This document shows, one piece after another, positions 10,518 through 19,600 of a DNA stretch of 64,000 nt. The stretch is taken from NCBI GenBank assembly GCA_001247695.2, contig LGRX02035431.1:62001-126000 (forward strand), given 5' to 3'. This DNA is from Cymbomonas tetramitiformis. Taxonomy: Eukaryota; Chlorophyta; Pyramimonadophyceae; Pyramimonadales; Pyramimonadaceae. The notes beneath the pieces were generated by a model. The model did not search any database. It was not told the DNA's origin and saw nothing but the letters and a program-made list of their open reading frames with translations. Every line of letters starts with the position of its first letter. Position 1 is the stretch's first letter. The position numbers were made by a program, and so were the translations under genes.

Positions 10518-10746
10518 TAGTTACTTTCCCGAATCACTTTCATACGTGACCACGCAAATGACAGACTTTAGCCAGAACCAATTTGAATTGTTAACATCAA
10601 ACTCGACCGTAGTAAATTCCGGAGGAGGCGTCATTGAGCTGAATCTCCCGGTAAATAGTTTCATTGATACTCGAAAATTTGCGATATACACGGGTCTAGA
10701 ACCAGGTCATTTTCATTTGAATATGTGCGCACTATATATTGCATAA
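10510..10746 (+). pseudogene. Truncated N-terminus of a viral major-capsid-like protein
   Basis: About 60 residues (FELLTSNSTV, GGGVIELNLP, NSFIDTRKFAIYT) look like the first strands of a polinton-like/virophage major capsid protein. After about base 10692 the frame runs into sequence that is the reverse complement of the convergent methyltransferase gene (LVLDP motif), so only the N-terminal end survives and the last 18 codons are out of context. An internal deletion has joined two viral genes tail to tail. Confidence 0.4.
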
Positions 10747-11290
10747 TATCATAAAGCTTTGCAGTTGGGTGAGTGGACTTATGATTACTTTTATTGATAT
10801 GTATAACCGACCGAGGAAACCGCTTTCCGTCTTCGTTTTCGGTATATATTCTTGGAGACTTTCCAGAATATAACTCTGTGCGTCGACCTGGCGCTCTTAT
10901 GTAAGGCTCGCCATCACTTTTTTGTGGATTATATATTGTTCGCCCTTTTGCAAATATGTATATCATTTCGTGTGCTCTTAGCTCTTGATGATTAGCGTGA
11001 TAGAACAAAGTCGACATCGATTTGACATAGCACAAGTCACGGCGGAAATATGCTTTATTGCTTGATATTAGTTCGTGTCCAAAGCGGGTAGTGCAGAAGA
11101 ATATATATGCAGTTTTCGGTTTTCCAATTCTTTTCAATTCTACCCATAGTCTTTTCAAATCGATTTTATCGTTATCAAATTTACAAGCAGTTTGATTATA
11201 TGGCAAATCGAGAATTACTAAATCGACCGAGCTTGCTTCAATGTTCGGAAATATATCAAAACAATTAGCGTGGAACAATTGGATAGTCAT
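10661..11290 (-). pseudogene. Truncated N6-adenine DNA methyltransferase
   Basis: Starting from ATG at 11288-11290 (MTIQLFHANCFDIFP), the protein shows a beta-class adenine methylase pattern. Motif IV is DLPY in VDLVILDLPYNQT near residue 30, followed by a target-recognition-like middle and STHPTAK...DLVLDP near the C-terminus, where motif I (DPFMGSGTT type) should follow. It breaks off at DPC and ends in eight unrelated residues, so the AdoMet-binding loop is missing and the enzyme is presumably dead. The open frame extends N-terminally into the flanking repeat, and those residues are spurious. Such enzymes are common in polinton-like and giant viruses of algae. Confidence 0.7.
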
Positions 11291-11359
11291 GATATAAGGA
11301 AATAAATAAATACCGAAAATGTGCGTAAAATGACGGTGAATATGCTGCGTGGTCAAAAC

Positions 11360-11578
11360 TGTCGCAAACGCGTGCATATGATGGTACGAACACTCTCGGA
11401 ATCGAGCAAACTTAACGCTCGCGGCTGGTCATAAGTTCGTCATTAATATTCACTGGTGCCGGTAACTGTTCGAGCAATTCTCACCACAACACAAGATCGT
11501 AGAGCTACAAAATTTTTAAAATTCTGTTATCCTGAGATCGAACGCTGAACTCTTACATGCAAGCCCAGATTTCCAACA
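11360..11578 (-). repeat. Repeat A (copy 1), LTR-like
   Basis: 219 bp with LTR-type ends: TGTCGCAAACG...TTTCCAACA on the plus strand, so TGTTGGAAA...TTTGCGACA on the coding strand of the gypsy element. A near copy lies at 12105-12321, and a diverged pair at 56638-59656 (split by an insertion) and 60191-60387. Repeat B lies between the two copies. Confidence 0.75.
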
Positions 11579-12104
11579 GAAAAAGTATGAAAACAGCAGT
11601 AAAATATATCCGTCAAAATTGATATTATAACCACAAAAACACGAATTATTGTGTACAAAAGCTGTGAGCAGAACTGTCTTAGCACTCTAGCACTGGCACG
11701 CGAACAGCCACCTAGTACTTGCGAAGCAAAACAATAATGAGTCCACTAGCCTGACCTCCGGTCAGAGTCTACTTATATCTCAATGCTCTGTCACATTTCC
11801 CAAAACTGTAACGGGTTCTAGCCCTTAAATCTTCATCTGGCCAATGGAAAGTCATTATTCCATGCCAGCTCTAACAATGTTACCGTTTACCGCATTCTGA
11901 CTGACACGTCAGCGGCAAAGGAGTCACTGCCATCTTCATCTTATCATTCCCTGGTCATTCGATAGTGACCATATCTTCTCTGACAAGTCTGCATCTCGCA
12001 GATGGTCATCTTCGCAAAGCCTGTCATGCTGTCACCACTGTCATGCGTGTCACTAGCTGAACAAACCCGGCGCGGTACCATGAGAAGCCGGCGTTTGTTA
12101 CAGC
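11579..12104 (-). repeat. Repeat B (left copy), LTR-type segment
   Basis: 524 bp, from GAAAAAGTATG to TTTGTTACA, plus a GC dinucleotide. The same 524 bp occur in the same orientation at 27145-27668 at the far end of the gypsy element, with about one mismatch by eye. This marks the pair as terminal or subterminal repeats of one recent insertion. A diverged copy lies at 59657-60188, again between two A repeats. Confidence 0.8.
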
Positions 12105-12321
12105 TGTCGCAAACGCGTGCATATGATGGTACGAACATTCTCGGAATCGAGCAAACTTAACACTCGCGGCTGGTCATAAGCGTCATTAATATTCACTGGT
12201 GCCGGTAACTGTTCGAGCAATTCTCAACACAGCACAAGATCGTAGAGCTACAAAATTTTTAAAATTCTGATATCCTGAGATCGAACGCTGAACTCTTACA
12301 TGCAAGCCCAGATTTCCAACA
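12105..12321 (-). repeat. Repeat A (copy 2), start of the 3' LTR of the gypsy element
   Basis: 217 bp. On the coding (minus) strand it begins TGTTGGAAATC directly after the purine tract AGATGGGGGA (12322-12331), the arrangement expected at the polypurine tract/3' LTR border of a retrotransposon. Confidence 0.7.
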
Positions 12322-12331
12322 TCCCCCATCT
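12322..12331 (-). other. Polypurine tract
   Basis: AGATGGGGGA on the minus strand lies 27 bases after the Pol stop codon and abuts the TG that opens repeat A. This is the usual plus-strand priming site of LTR retrotransposons. Confidence 0.65.
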
Positions 12332-12358
12332 GTAGCTGCTGCGTGCAGTAGCACAGAC

Positions 12359-15300
12359 TCAAATATGGGCTTGTTCAGCATACTGGGTCGTATCACCATC
12401 TGTCATGAACTTGCCCAAACTGAAAGTGAACATACCAATGCCTTCACCTTCTCCACCCTGTAACATCCTGGCTCTGACTAGCGGATTCTTGAACACCAAG
12501 ACCCACATACATCTGCGGCCAATGGGTCTATGTTCCAGATGCCCAATCACATGCAAGCGTCCCGTCTGACTCAATCGTCTGAAGTACGCAGCCCTGCTCT
12601 CGGTCATGTCTGTCAAGTAATAAGATGGAACGTGGACACACGCCACCACACGACTGGCCATTACTGCCAACGGAAACGCGATATCCAGCGCTGCAAACCA
12701 AGGTGAAGTCACCACTGCGTCACAGACGCCATACTTCTCCTTCCATATGCGATAGTTACCTGGCTGAAGTGCGTCATGCGCCTCAGACCAACCCAACTGA
12801 GAGTCCCAGTCATTATTCATAAATCTCAACTGCGGCCATTGCTCCACCATCACCTCACTGATGACCCCAGTGCCTGCCCATGGGTCCCACACGCCATCGA
12901 CGGACTTCCAGTCCACCTCTGTCGCCAAACGCCTCACCTCAGAGGGCACTGTGATGACCAGTTCAAGCCCCCACTGCAGTGCGCTAGCTTCTCTCACCTG
13001 AGCCTTAGTCGTGTGTCTCAATTCCCCTCGTCTTTCAACTTCTTCTTCAGCCAACGCAGGCACAAGGGGTGCATCCCTCAGCTGCCTTGCCATGGCCTTC
13101 TGTTCCCGATATTTCTTGCTCAGCACCGTGCGATGCCCCTCATTCCAGTGCCCTGGCATGAAGATCTGCACAGCCTCAGAGAGCTTGTCCTGTCTTCCCC
13201 AATCAATCTGATCTGGCATGCCCAAGAACATGTCCTTCTCTTTCAACAGCATCTCCCTTGATGAGATGGCGTGCCATGGCTGAAATTTGTCTCCCTTCAC
13301 CACGCGACGGGGACCCACGTCTGCTGGCAACAGGCGCATCTCCGCAGACAGCTTCTCATTCAATTGCTGCTCCTTCATGCCCAGTCTGTCCTCTAGGACA
13401 CCAGAGCTCTCGTCTTTCTGGGTCTGCACCTCAGCGTTGGCAGCTTGCATCCCCGTGCCTGAGCACCTGGGACATAGCCACTCGCCTTCTGGTACTCCAT
13501 CCAGTGCTGGGGTCAGACACCACAAGTGGTACCCCCTGTTGCATGCGTCGCACAACAACATCTCTGCTTCCCCATCAGTCTTCCTGCACACTTCACATGC
13601 TAGGTGCTTGCTGGGAACGGCTGCACTGCAGTCATACTGGTCCTTCACCTGTAGGTGACATGGCGCGATGCTCTGCACGGTGCTCTTCTCTCTTAACTTG
13701 GTGGCGTCCTCAAGCACCACCACACCATCTCGCTGTATCTTGACCAGCTTCAGAATGGCAGATTTGGTCGCGACTTCCATGCCGCTGCGAGGCTTCTGCC
13801 TGATGTAGACGAAATCGCCCACCTTAAACTGGTGTGGACTAGGCTCATAGCCCCCACCTCTTCTCCCTTCATAATGTAGTGTATCACGATGCTGTGCGAC
13901 CTCCAGGCTGCAACCAGCGTGTACCATCAGTCGCCTCACCACCTGTGCTCTCCGGTGGAGGTCCTTGACTCTGGCATCCTTCTCATCTTCGACCTCAGCA
14001 CCGAAATCTATGCTGGGTGCCTGTTTCAAATCAGGCGGCACTACTGCCTCTTGGGCAAACAACATGGTGAACGGCGCCACCCCCGTGGACTCCTGGCGTG
14101 CTGCATTATAGCTCAGCACTAGTGGCCAGAGCTGCTCATCCCACTCATAATCGAGACCCTTCTCCAAGGCAAGCTTCTTAAAGCAAAACTTCATAGTGCG
14201 TACCACTCGCTCGGTCAGCCCATTGCCTTCTGGTGAGTCTGGCGAGGTGACTCGTCGGTCGATCAGGCAGTCTCTGCACAGCTGCTTGAACTCGCCTTCA
14301 AACTCCTTACCTCCATCCACCAAGCACTCTGCTGGCGCACCAAACACAGCCAGGACATGACTGCGAAATGCCGCTGCGATGGTGCTCGCCTCCTTGTCGG
14401 GAATGGGCACGCAGACTATGAACCTGGTGTAGTGCTCGGTCATGATGAGCACTCGGTTGTTGCCAGACTTGGTCTCTCTCCTCGAAGGCCATGCCAAATC
14501 CAGCGACCAGCGATACATGAACGACACGATCTCGAGGGGGGATAAACATGCCTCCTCTCTCGCATAATGAGTTTTCACACGCTGACAGGTCTCACACTGC
14601 GTGACCACAGCCTCGACGTCTTTCTTCAAATCGGCCCACCAATGGCGCTGCCACAAAAGATGCTGCGTCCGTCTTATGCCCCAATGTCCAGTTCTGGAGT
14701 GGTATTCCTTAACCAACGCGAGACGGTCAGCAGGCTTAGGTATTCTCACCTCCTTGCCCGACAGAGTGACCATGTAGATCTCGTCCGTAGCCTCATCCCA
14801 TCGATGTCGTGCTGCTCGTCTCCTCACTCGACGAACTTCCTCTTCTGGCAACCTCACTCTACCATTGGACTTCAACCATCTGAGGCACCATGCATCATCG
14901 TGTACATCTCGATGCTTGTCACGGTCTACCTGCTGCTCGGCCACGCTGGCCATCAGGTCCTCGAATCTGGTGGTGCACGCCAACCTGGGGAGTCTCATCT
15001 CTGAATCTTTGGCAGGCGGACTCCAGGCAGGCACATCCACGCGCGCTGCTGGGGTTGCGCCCTCCTTCACGAAGTGGTTCTCATGCCTCTGGCGATACTG
15101 CGCCATGGTGTAGAGCTGCCACTCTTTCTTCTTCTTCTTCTTGGTTCCAGCCTTCTGTCGCTGGGCCCCAATTCCTTCTGCACCTTTCTGCCCTTGCGAG
15201 CACATTACCCGCAGCTTCTCCTCCCAGTCACGGTGGGTCATAGTCTTCGCCACCTGCTGAGTATATGCATTCGAATTCTCAACCCATTCCGCCAGCAAAG

Positions 15301-18300
15301 CTTGCCTCTGCTGAAGGTCCGACCTCTCGTGGTCTGCCCAGTTGTTGTCTACAGCGATGGGCTGTCCTGGGGAATTCTCTGCCTCTGGGGATTCCTCGCT
15401 GTGAGGGAGCCCCTTCCTGCTCGCTTCTGCGACCGCCATCAGCAGCTCCATTGCCCTGCGATCCATGGCCAGGCCCAGAATGCTTGCCAATTCTACGTCG
15501 TTCAGGCCATCGGCCATGCGTAGCTCACTTGCGCTGTAGCCCATGGCTCGCGCCTTTTCGTCGAGGTTCACTTCTCGAGATTCTTCCTCGGCGTCTTCAT
15601 CGTCCTGGTTGCGCACCACGGTGCCCATTCTCGCTCTTCTGAACGCTCTTGACCCTTGCGTCGCCATGATGGTGGGAAGTGCCCTCAATGGTTCTCCCAC
15701 CACGTTCACCACGCAGTGAGGCGCGCGGTCTGTCCTTATCACTGGCCTGGGATGCCAGCCCTTGCATATGACTGACGATACGATTCGTCCTTCTGGTCTC
15801 ACCACCTTGCTCATGACGGAGCGAAACTGGTGGCTCTGGAACAAGTTGCTCCAATACGCTCGCAATCGGTGTGCGTAAGCGCCTGCTTGTGCTGCATCAA
15901 AGGACACTGGTCGGCCAATGACGCTGGCAATGTACGGGAACACCTCGTCCCTGATCTTGGTTCCAGGTCTGTGTGACAACGGAGAAACGTTCTCCAGGAT
16001 ATAGCCTGGAGGCCTCTGCTGCTGCAGCTGCTGGAGTGTGGACAGAAGCCTGACCACTTCATAAAATAGTTTGCTGTGCCTGCCATCCAGGCCTGTGAGT
16101 GTTCCAGCAGGAGAGAGATCCTGGCATGGGAACCCACATACCATGACCCACTGGCGTCCTTGAAGAGCTCCTGCTCGTATAAAGTCGGCACTGGTGGTGT
16201 CGCGCAGATCTTGGGGTAGAGCCCCAAACTCTATTGCACGGGGCGAAATGAGGTCAGGATATCGTCTTAGCAACGCCGTGCACCTGGCCCTGGCAACTGT
16301 TCGACTGCTCGGGGATATGTCCTGATACAGGTAGCGATCCACCTTCATCCCACTGCGGAGCAACATCTCTAGCCCAGCACAGAGGCCTCCACATGGCTCG
16401 TAGCACACCACGCCTTCCTCCCGAGCTTGCGAGAAGAACCGCCTGCCCAGCACCCTGGTGTCCACCTTCTCAGGCTTCAAGATGCGCTCGCCTTCAAAGT
16501 ACTCATTGCTGTACACAGCAGGGCTTCCCTCGCCGTGCGTGCCTCGCGTAGGCCTGACCAGGCTCAGCGCCTTCCAAGCTGCTCTGGCTAGCCTTCCAGA
16601 GTCGGTCACCAGCTCAGGTAAGTCAGTGTCAAACATGTCCCCATGATTGCATTCTAATTCCTCGCGGTAGTGCAAGTCGAACAAACGATGCACTGGTCCC
16701 GTGCCCAGCTGCTCCATGGCAGCCATCCTGCAGTAGTTGGCAACCTGCACCTCTGGCGTGGCCTCTTCCCCTGGGAAAGCATCCCCAGCCAACATAAAGC
16801 ACAAGTGGTCACAGAAGTCCTTCGTGTGAACTTCCCCCACGCCTGCGTGTAACGCAGTCACCTTCTCCCTCTCATGCCTCGCTCCAGTCTCATCTGTCGT
16901 GGACGGCAGTGGGTAGCGAGACGGCACGTCAGCGTTGCTGTTCTTGGCACCTGGACGATACTTCACAGTGAAGTCGAACTCCTGCAAACTGATTGCCCAG
17001 CGTAGGTGTTGCCCTTGGAGATCGGCCTTCTCCATCAGGGTGGTGAGCGGTGAGTGGTCGGTCACCAAAGTGAAGTGAACTCCATGCAAGTACTGCCTCA
17101 GTGTGCGCACTGCCCATACCACTGCGAGCATCTCCCCCTTGAAGCTGGCGTACTGTCTCTCCGTTTTACTCAGGGATCGGCTGATTGCCATACAAATGTA
17201 CTCCTTCCCATCATCGTCCTTCTGGCCCAGCACTGCGCCAATGCCATAGGTGCTCCAATCGGTGTACAATATGAGGGGTCTGTCATAATCGATAGGCCTC
17301 AGGCACCTCCCAGAACAGAGAGCATCCTTCAGTTCTTGAAGTGCTCGATCTTGCTCCTTCCCCCAGGCTCCCTTGATGTCAGTGACCTCCTTTTTGAGCA
17401 GGTCATTGAGAGGGCGGGCCATCTCAGAGTAGTTTGGCCCCCCTGGCTCACCCACCAAGCCCTTGTAGTAGTTCATCATGCCCAAGATCGAGCGGAGCCC
17501 AGTCTTGTCCTGGGGGCTTGGAAGCTCCTGGATGGCCTTGCATTTAGCTTCTTGCGCGCCAATGGAGTTGTGACCAATGCGATAGCCCAGAAAGTCCACC
17601 GTGGCTGCACCAAAGGTACTCTTGCCTGCATGCAAACGGATGCCAGCGTCCCCCAAGGTGCGCAGTACGTCCTCAACGTCCTTCAAATGCTGCTCAGGCG
17701 TGGAATCCGTGTAGACCACTACGTCGTCGACGTATGCCACCGTGCAATGCTGCAAGTGACGTAACTCGTAGTCCATGATTCTTACGAACGCAGAAGTAGC
17801 TCCAGCTGCACCAAAAGGCATCGAGGTGTACTGGTACAGCTGATTCTTCCACCAAAACGCCGTCTTGCTCCTGTCCTCTTCCGTGGCCATGGGAATCTGG
17901 TGGAAGGCTTTGGTGGCATCCATCGTGGTCTTGAACTTGGCCTTCGCCACCTTCTGGTAGAGCTCCTCTGGTCGGTGTGGCAGCGTATTGTCTTTGAGGG
18001 AGTGCCGGTTGACACCCCTGAGGTCCACGCAGAACCTCGTCTGGGTCCACATGCCAGTCTCATGATCTTTCTTGCCAGCCACGACCACGTTGCTCGCATG
18101 CCTGCAATGCTTGGCTGCTGGCTCTATGAAGCCATACTCCAAAAGTTCCTTGCAATGAATATCGATGATTACCTGCTCGCCCGGACTGTACTTCCTGGGT
18201 CTCTGGTAGGCGGCCTTGGATTCGTCTACAAAAGGAATGGAGAACGTGTTGTGCTCCGCCTTGCCCTTGTAGCCTGTCAGATCGTGAGGACTGTTGGCAA

Positions 18301-19600
18301 AGGTGGTCTTGCACCTGCGAAGAACATTCCGCATTTCCTCCCAGTGCTCCTCCTTGAAGTCAGGATGTCCTCCAAACGTGGCATTGAGCTCAGTGTCGAG
18401 CCACGCTGCCTCGTCCTTGGTCACTGTCGTGTCACCTAGAGGTTGAAGCTCGTCCAGCACGGTGTACGGCAAGACCTCATCCTGCTTCGCGACGTTGGCC
18501 ACCCAGCCCGGCTCCCATTGCCTTGAGGATTGCTGAGCCTCCCAAGAAGTGCAGGGGGACGAACCCCAGGCGCTGCGTGTGGGTGACGTGACATCATACG
18601 TAAGCACACACTCGGTCAGCTTGCCAGCGACCCACAAGATTCCGCACAAAAGCAGAAAAAATCGCAAAATTCGATTGAAATGCACTGCGGCTACCGGCGA
18701 GTTCGAAGCGAAGAAGCACGCCATTACTCTCCACCCCCCGTGCGCCAAGCGAGTACTCCCACCAGCGGCGGTGAAGACCACGACCGCAAGGACAAGCGCC
18801 ATGTAGGCGGCTTGCGCGACACGGTGAAGGCGGAGATTGCGTCGAAGCTGCGTCCAGCGCGCCGCGAAGCGAGGCTTGTCCAACCTGGCCGGCAGAGCGG
18901 GCAGGCGTACGCGGCCCAACAAGAAGACTTGGGACCAACGCAGGGACGGAATAGTCCATCCACGGCCACGTCGAATGTGACCTGCGTCCAGCGGGTCGTG
19001 CACGATACAGGAGGCGTGGCACGCCACGTCCTCAGCGTAAATGCTGGTACAAACCCAAAGCCAGGCGAGGACCACGAGGAGGAGGGCGGCCGCACACTGC
19101 GACCAGTATGCCAAGGAAACGACCACCCCCCGAAGGGGCACCACCATCCAACCCTCCGCATGCACACGGTGCACGCCAGCATAGATGCCCGTGGCGCGCA
19201 CGATAAGCAGCCCAACGTACCAAACGCAGGCGAGAGCCCATAAGATCCAGATGTCGTAAGATGCCCGAAGGGGATAACGCCGAGCAGCCGACCACCATAC
19301 TGGCAGCTGGCTCAAAAACGAGGCCACGCAGAGTCTCCACCAAACTTGAAAAGGGCACCACGACAAGTGCCAAGCCATTGCCTCCCACATCGCCCACACG
19401 GCGACCACGGGAATGGGACCGCGTCCCAGCCACCACCAAACCACTGCACTGCCCGCAAACGAGATACACGCCCGCAGGACACCTGGCCTCAAGTGGACTG
19501 CCTGTGCAGGCAGCCCACGGCCACAGCGTTGGTTGCTCACCAGGGCCACCCGCCCGCTGTGCCCGGGGAGCCCTGATGAAAATGCGTCTGTCTCTGCGCC
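12359..19600 (-). CDS. Pol polyprotein: TM segments, RT, RNase H, C5-DNMT, integrase, PHD, second MTase
   Basis: The frame is open from 19600 to the stop at 12359; there is no ATG at its start, and it lies -1 to the gag frame. Residues are counted from 19549. About 1-330: tryptophan-rich with four or five hydrophobic segments. 430-690: RT with YVDD near 605. 755-880: RNase H (YTDWSTYGIGAVLG, TDHSP). 1040-1360: C5 cytosine methyltransferase with motif I EPCGGLCAGLEM, motif IV GFPCQDLSP near 1135 carrying the catalytic Cys, and motif VI ENV near 1185. 1610-1800: integrase with an HHCC zinc finger and D,D-35-E residues (SLDLAW, LVDGG, NGLTERV). 1983-2030: PHD finger (CEVC...CDAC...H..C...CPRC). 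2215-2370: Rossmann methyltransferase-like, with WDPWAGTGVI and VVTSPWF. No nonsense codons interrupt it, so it may be functional. Confidence 0.9.
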   Translation of the reverse strand, partial: GAETDAFSSGLPGHSGRVALVSNQRCGRGLPAQAVHLRPGVLRACISFAGSAVVWWWLGRGPIPVVAVWAMWEAMAWHLSWCPFQVWWRLCVASFLSQLPVWWSAARRYPLRASYDIWILWALACVWYVGLLIVRATGIYAGVHRVHAEGWMVVPLRGVVVSLAYWSQCAAALLLVVLAWLWVCTSIYAEDVACHASCIVHDPLDAGHIRRGRGWTIPSLRWSQVFLLGRVRLPALPARLDKPRFAARWTQLRRNLRLHRVAQAAYMALVLAVVVFTAAGGSTRLAHGGWRVMACFFASNSPVAAVHFNRILRFFLLLCGILWVAGKLTECVLTYDVTSPTRSAWGSSPCTSWEAQQSSRQWEPGWVANVAKQDEVLPYTVLDELQPLGDTTVTKDEAAWLDTELNATFGGHPDFKEEHWEEMRNVLRRCKTTFANSPHDLTGYKGKAEHNTFSIPFVDESKAAYQRPRKYSPGEQVIIDIHCKELLEYGFIEPAAKHCRHASNVVVAGKKDHETGMWTQTRFCVDLRGVNRHSLKDNTLPHRPEELYQKVAKAKFKTTMDATKAFHQIPMATEEDRSKTAFWWKNQLYQYTSMPFGAAGATSAFVRIMDYELRHLQHCTVAYVDDVVVYTDSTPEQHLKDVEDVLRTLGDAGIRLHAGKSTFGAATVDFLGYRIGHNSIGAQEAKCKAIQELPSPQDKTGLRSILGMMNYYKGLVGEPGGPNYSEMARPLNDLLKKEVTDIKGAWGKEQDRALQELKDALCSGRCLRPIDYDRPLILYTDWSTYGIGAVLGQKDDDGKEYICMAISRSLSKTERQYASFKGEMLAVVWAVRTLRQYLHGVHFTLVTDHSPLTTLMEKADLQGQHLRWAISLQEFDFTVKYRPGAKNSNADVPSRYPLPSTTDETGARHEREKVTALHAGVGEVHTKDFCDHLCFMLAGDAFPGEEATPEVQVANYCRMAAMEQLGTGPVHRLFDLHYREELECNHGDMFDTDLPELVTDSGRLARAAWKALSLVRPTRGTHGEGSPAVYSNEYFEGERILKPEKVDTRVLGRRFFSQAREEGVVCYEPCGGLCAGLEMLLRSGMKVDRYLYQDISPSSRTVARARCTALLRRYPDLISPRAIEFGALPQDLRDTTSADFIRAGALQGRQWVMVCGFPCQDLSPAGTLTGLDGRHSKLFYEVVRLLSTLQQLQQQRPPGYILENVSPLSHRPGTKIRDEVFPYIASVIGRPVSFDAAQAGAYAHRLRAYWSNLFQSHQFRSVMSKVVRPEGRIVSSVICKGWHPRPVIRTDRAPHCVVNVVGEPLRALPTIMATQGSRAFRRARMGTVVRNQDDEDAEEESREVNLDEKARAMGYSASELRMADGLNDVELASILGLAMDRRAMELLMAVAEASRKGLPHSEESPEAENSPGQPIAVDNNWADHERSDLQQRQALLAEWVENSNAYTQQVAKTMTHRDWEEKLRVMCSQGQKGAEGIGAQRQKAGTKKKKKKEWQLYTMAQYRQRHENHFVKEGATPAARVDVPAWSPPAKDSEMRLPRLACTTRFEDLMASVAEQQVDRDKHRDVHDDAWCLRWLKSNGRVRLPEEEVRRVRRRAARHRWDEATDEIYMVTLSGKEVRIPKPADRLALVKEYHSRTGHWGIRRTQHLLWQRHWWADLKKDVEAVVTQCETCQRVKTHYAREEACLSPLEIVSFMYRWSLDLAWPSRRETKSGNNRVLIMTEHYTRFIVCVPIPDKEASTIAAAFRSHVLAVFGAPAECLVDGGKEFEGEFKQLCRDCLIDRRVTSPDSPEGNGLTERVVRTMKFCFKKLALEKGLDYEWDEQLWPLVLSYNAARQESTGVAPFTMLFAQEAVVPPDLKQAPSIDFGAEVEDEKDARVKDLHRRAQVVRRLMVHAGCSLEVAQHRDTLHYEGRRGGGYEPSPHQFKVGDFVYIRQKPRSGMEVATKSAILKLVKIQRDGVVVLEDATKLREKSTVQSIAPCHLQVKDQYDCSAAVPSKHLACEVCRKTDGEAEMLLCDACNRGYHLWCLTPALDGVPEGEWLCPRCSGTGMQAANAEVQTQKDESSGVLEDRLGMKEQQLNEKLSAEMRLLPADVGPRRVVKGDKFQPWHAISSREMLLKEKDMFLGMPDQIDWGRQDKLSEAVQIFMPGHWNEGHRTVLSKKYREQKAMARQLRDAPLVPALAEEEVERRGELRHTTKAQVREASALQWGLELVITVPSEVRRLATEVDWKSVDGVWDPWAGTGVISEVMVEQWPQLRFMNNDWDSQLGWSEAHDALQPGNYRIWKEKYGVCDAVVTSPWFAALDIAFPLAVMASRVVACVHVPSYYLTDMTESRAAYFRRLSQTGRLHVIGHLEHRPIGRRCMWVLVFKNPLVRARMLQGGEGEGIGMFTFSLGKFMTDGDTTQYAEQAHI

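Noticed and set aside
11291..11377. N-terminal extension of the adenine methylase frame
   Set aside because: It runs into repeat A, so these codons belong to the retroelement repeat.
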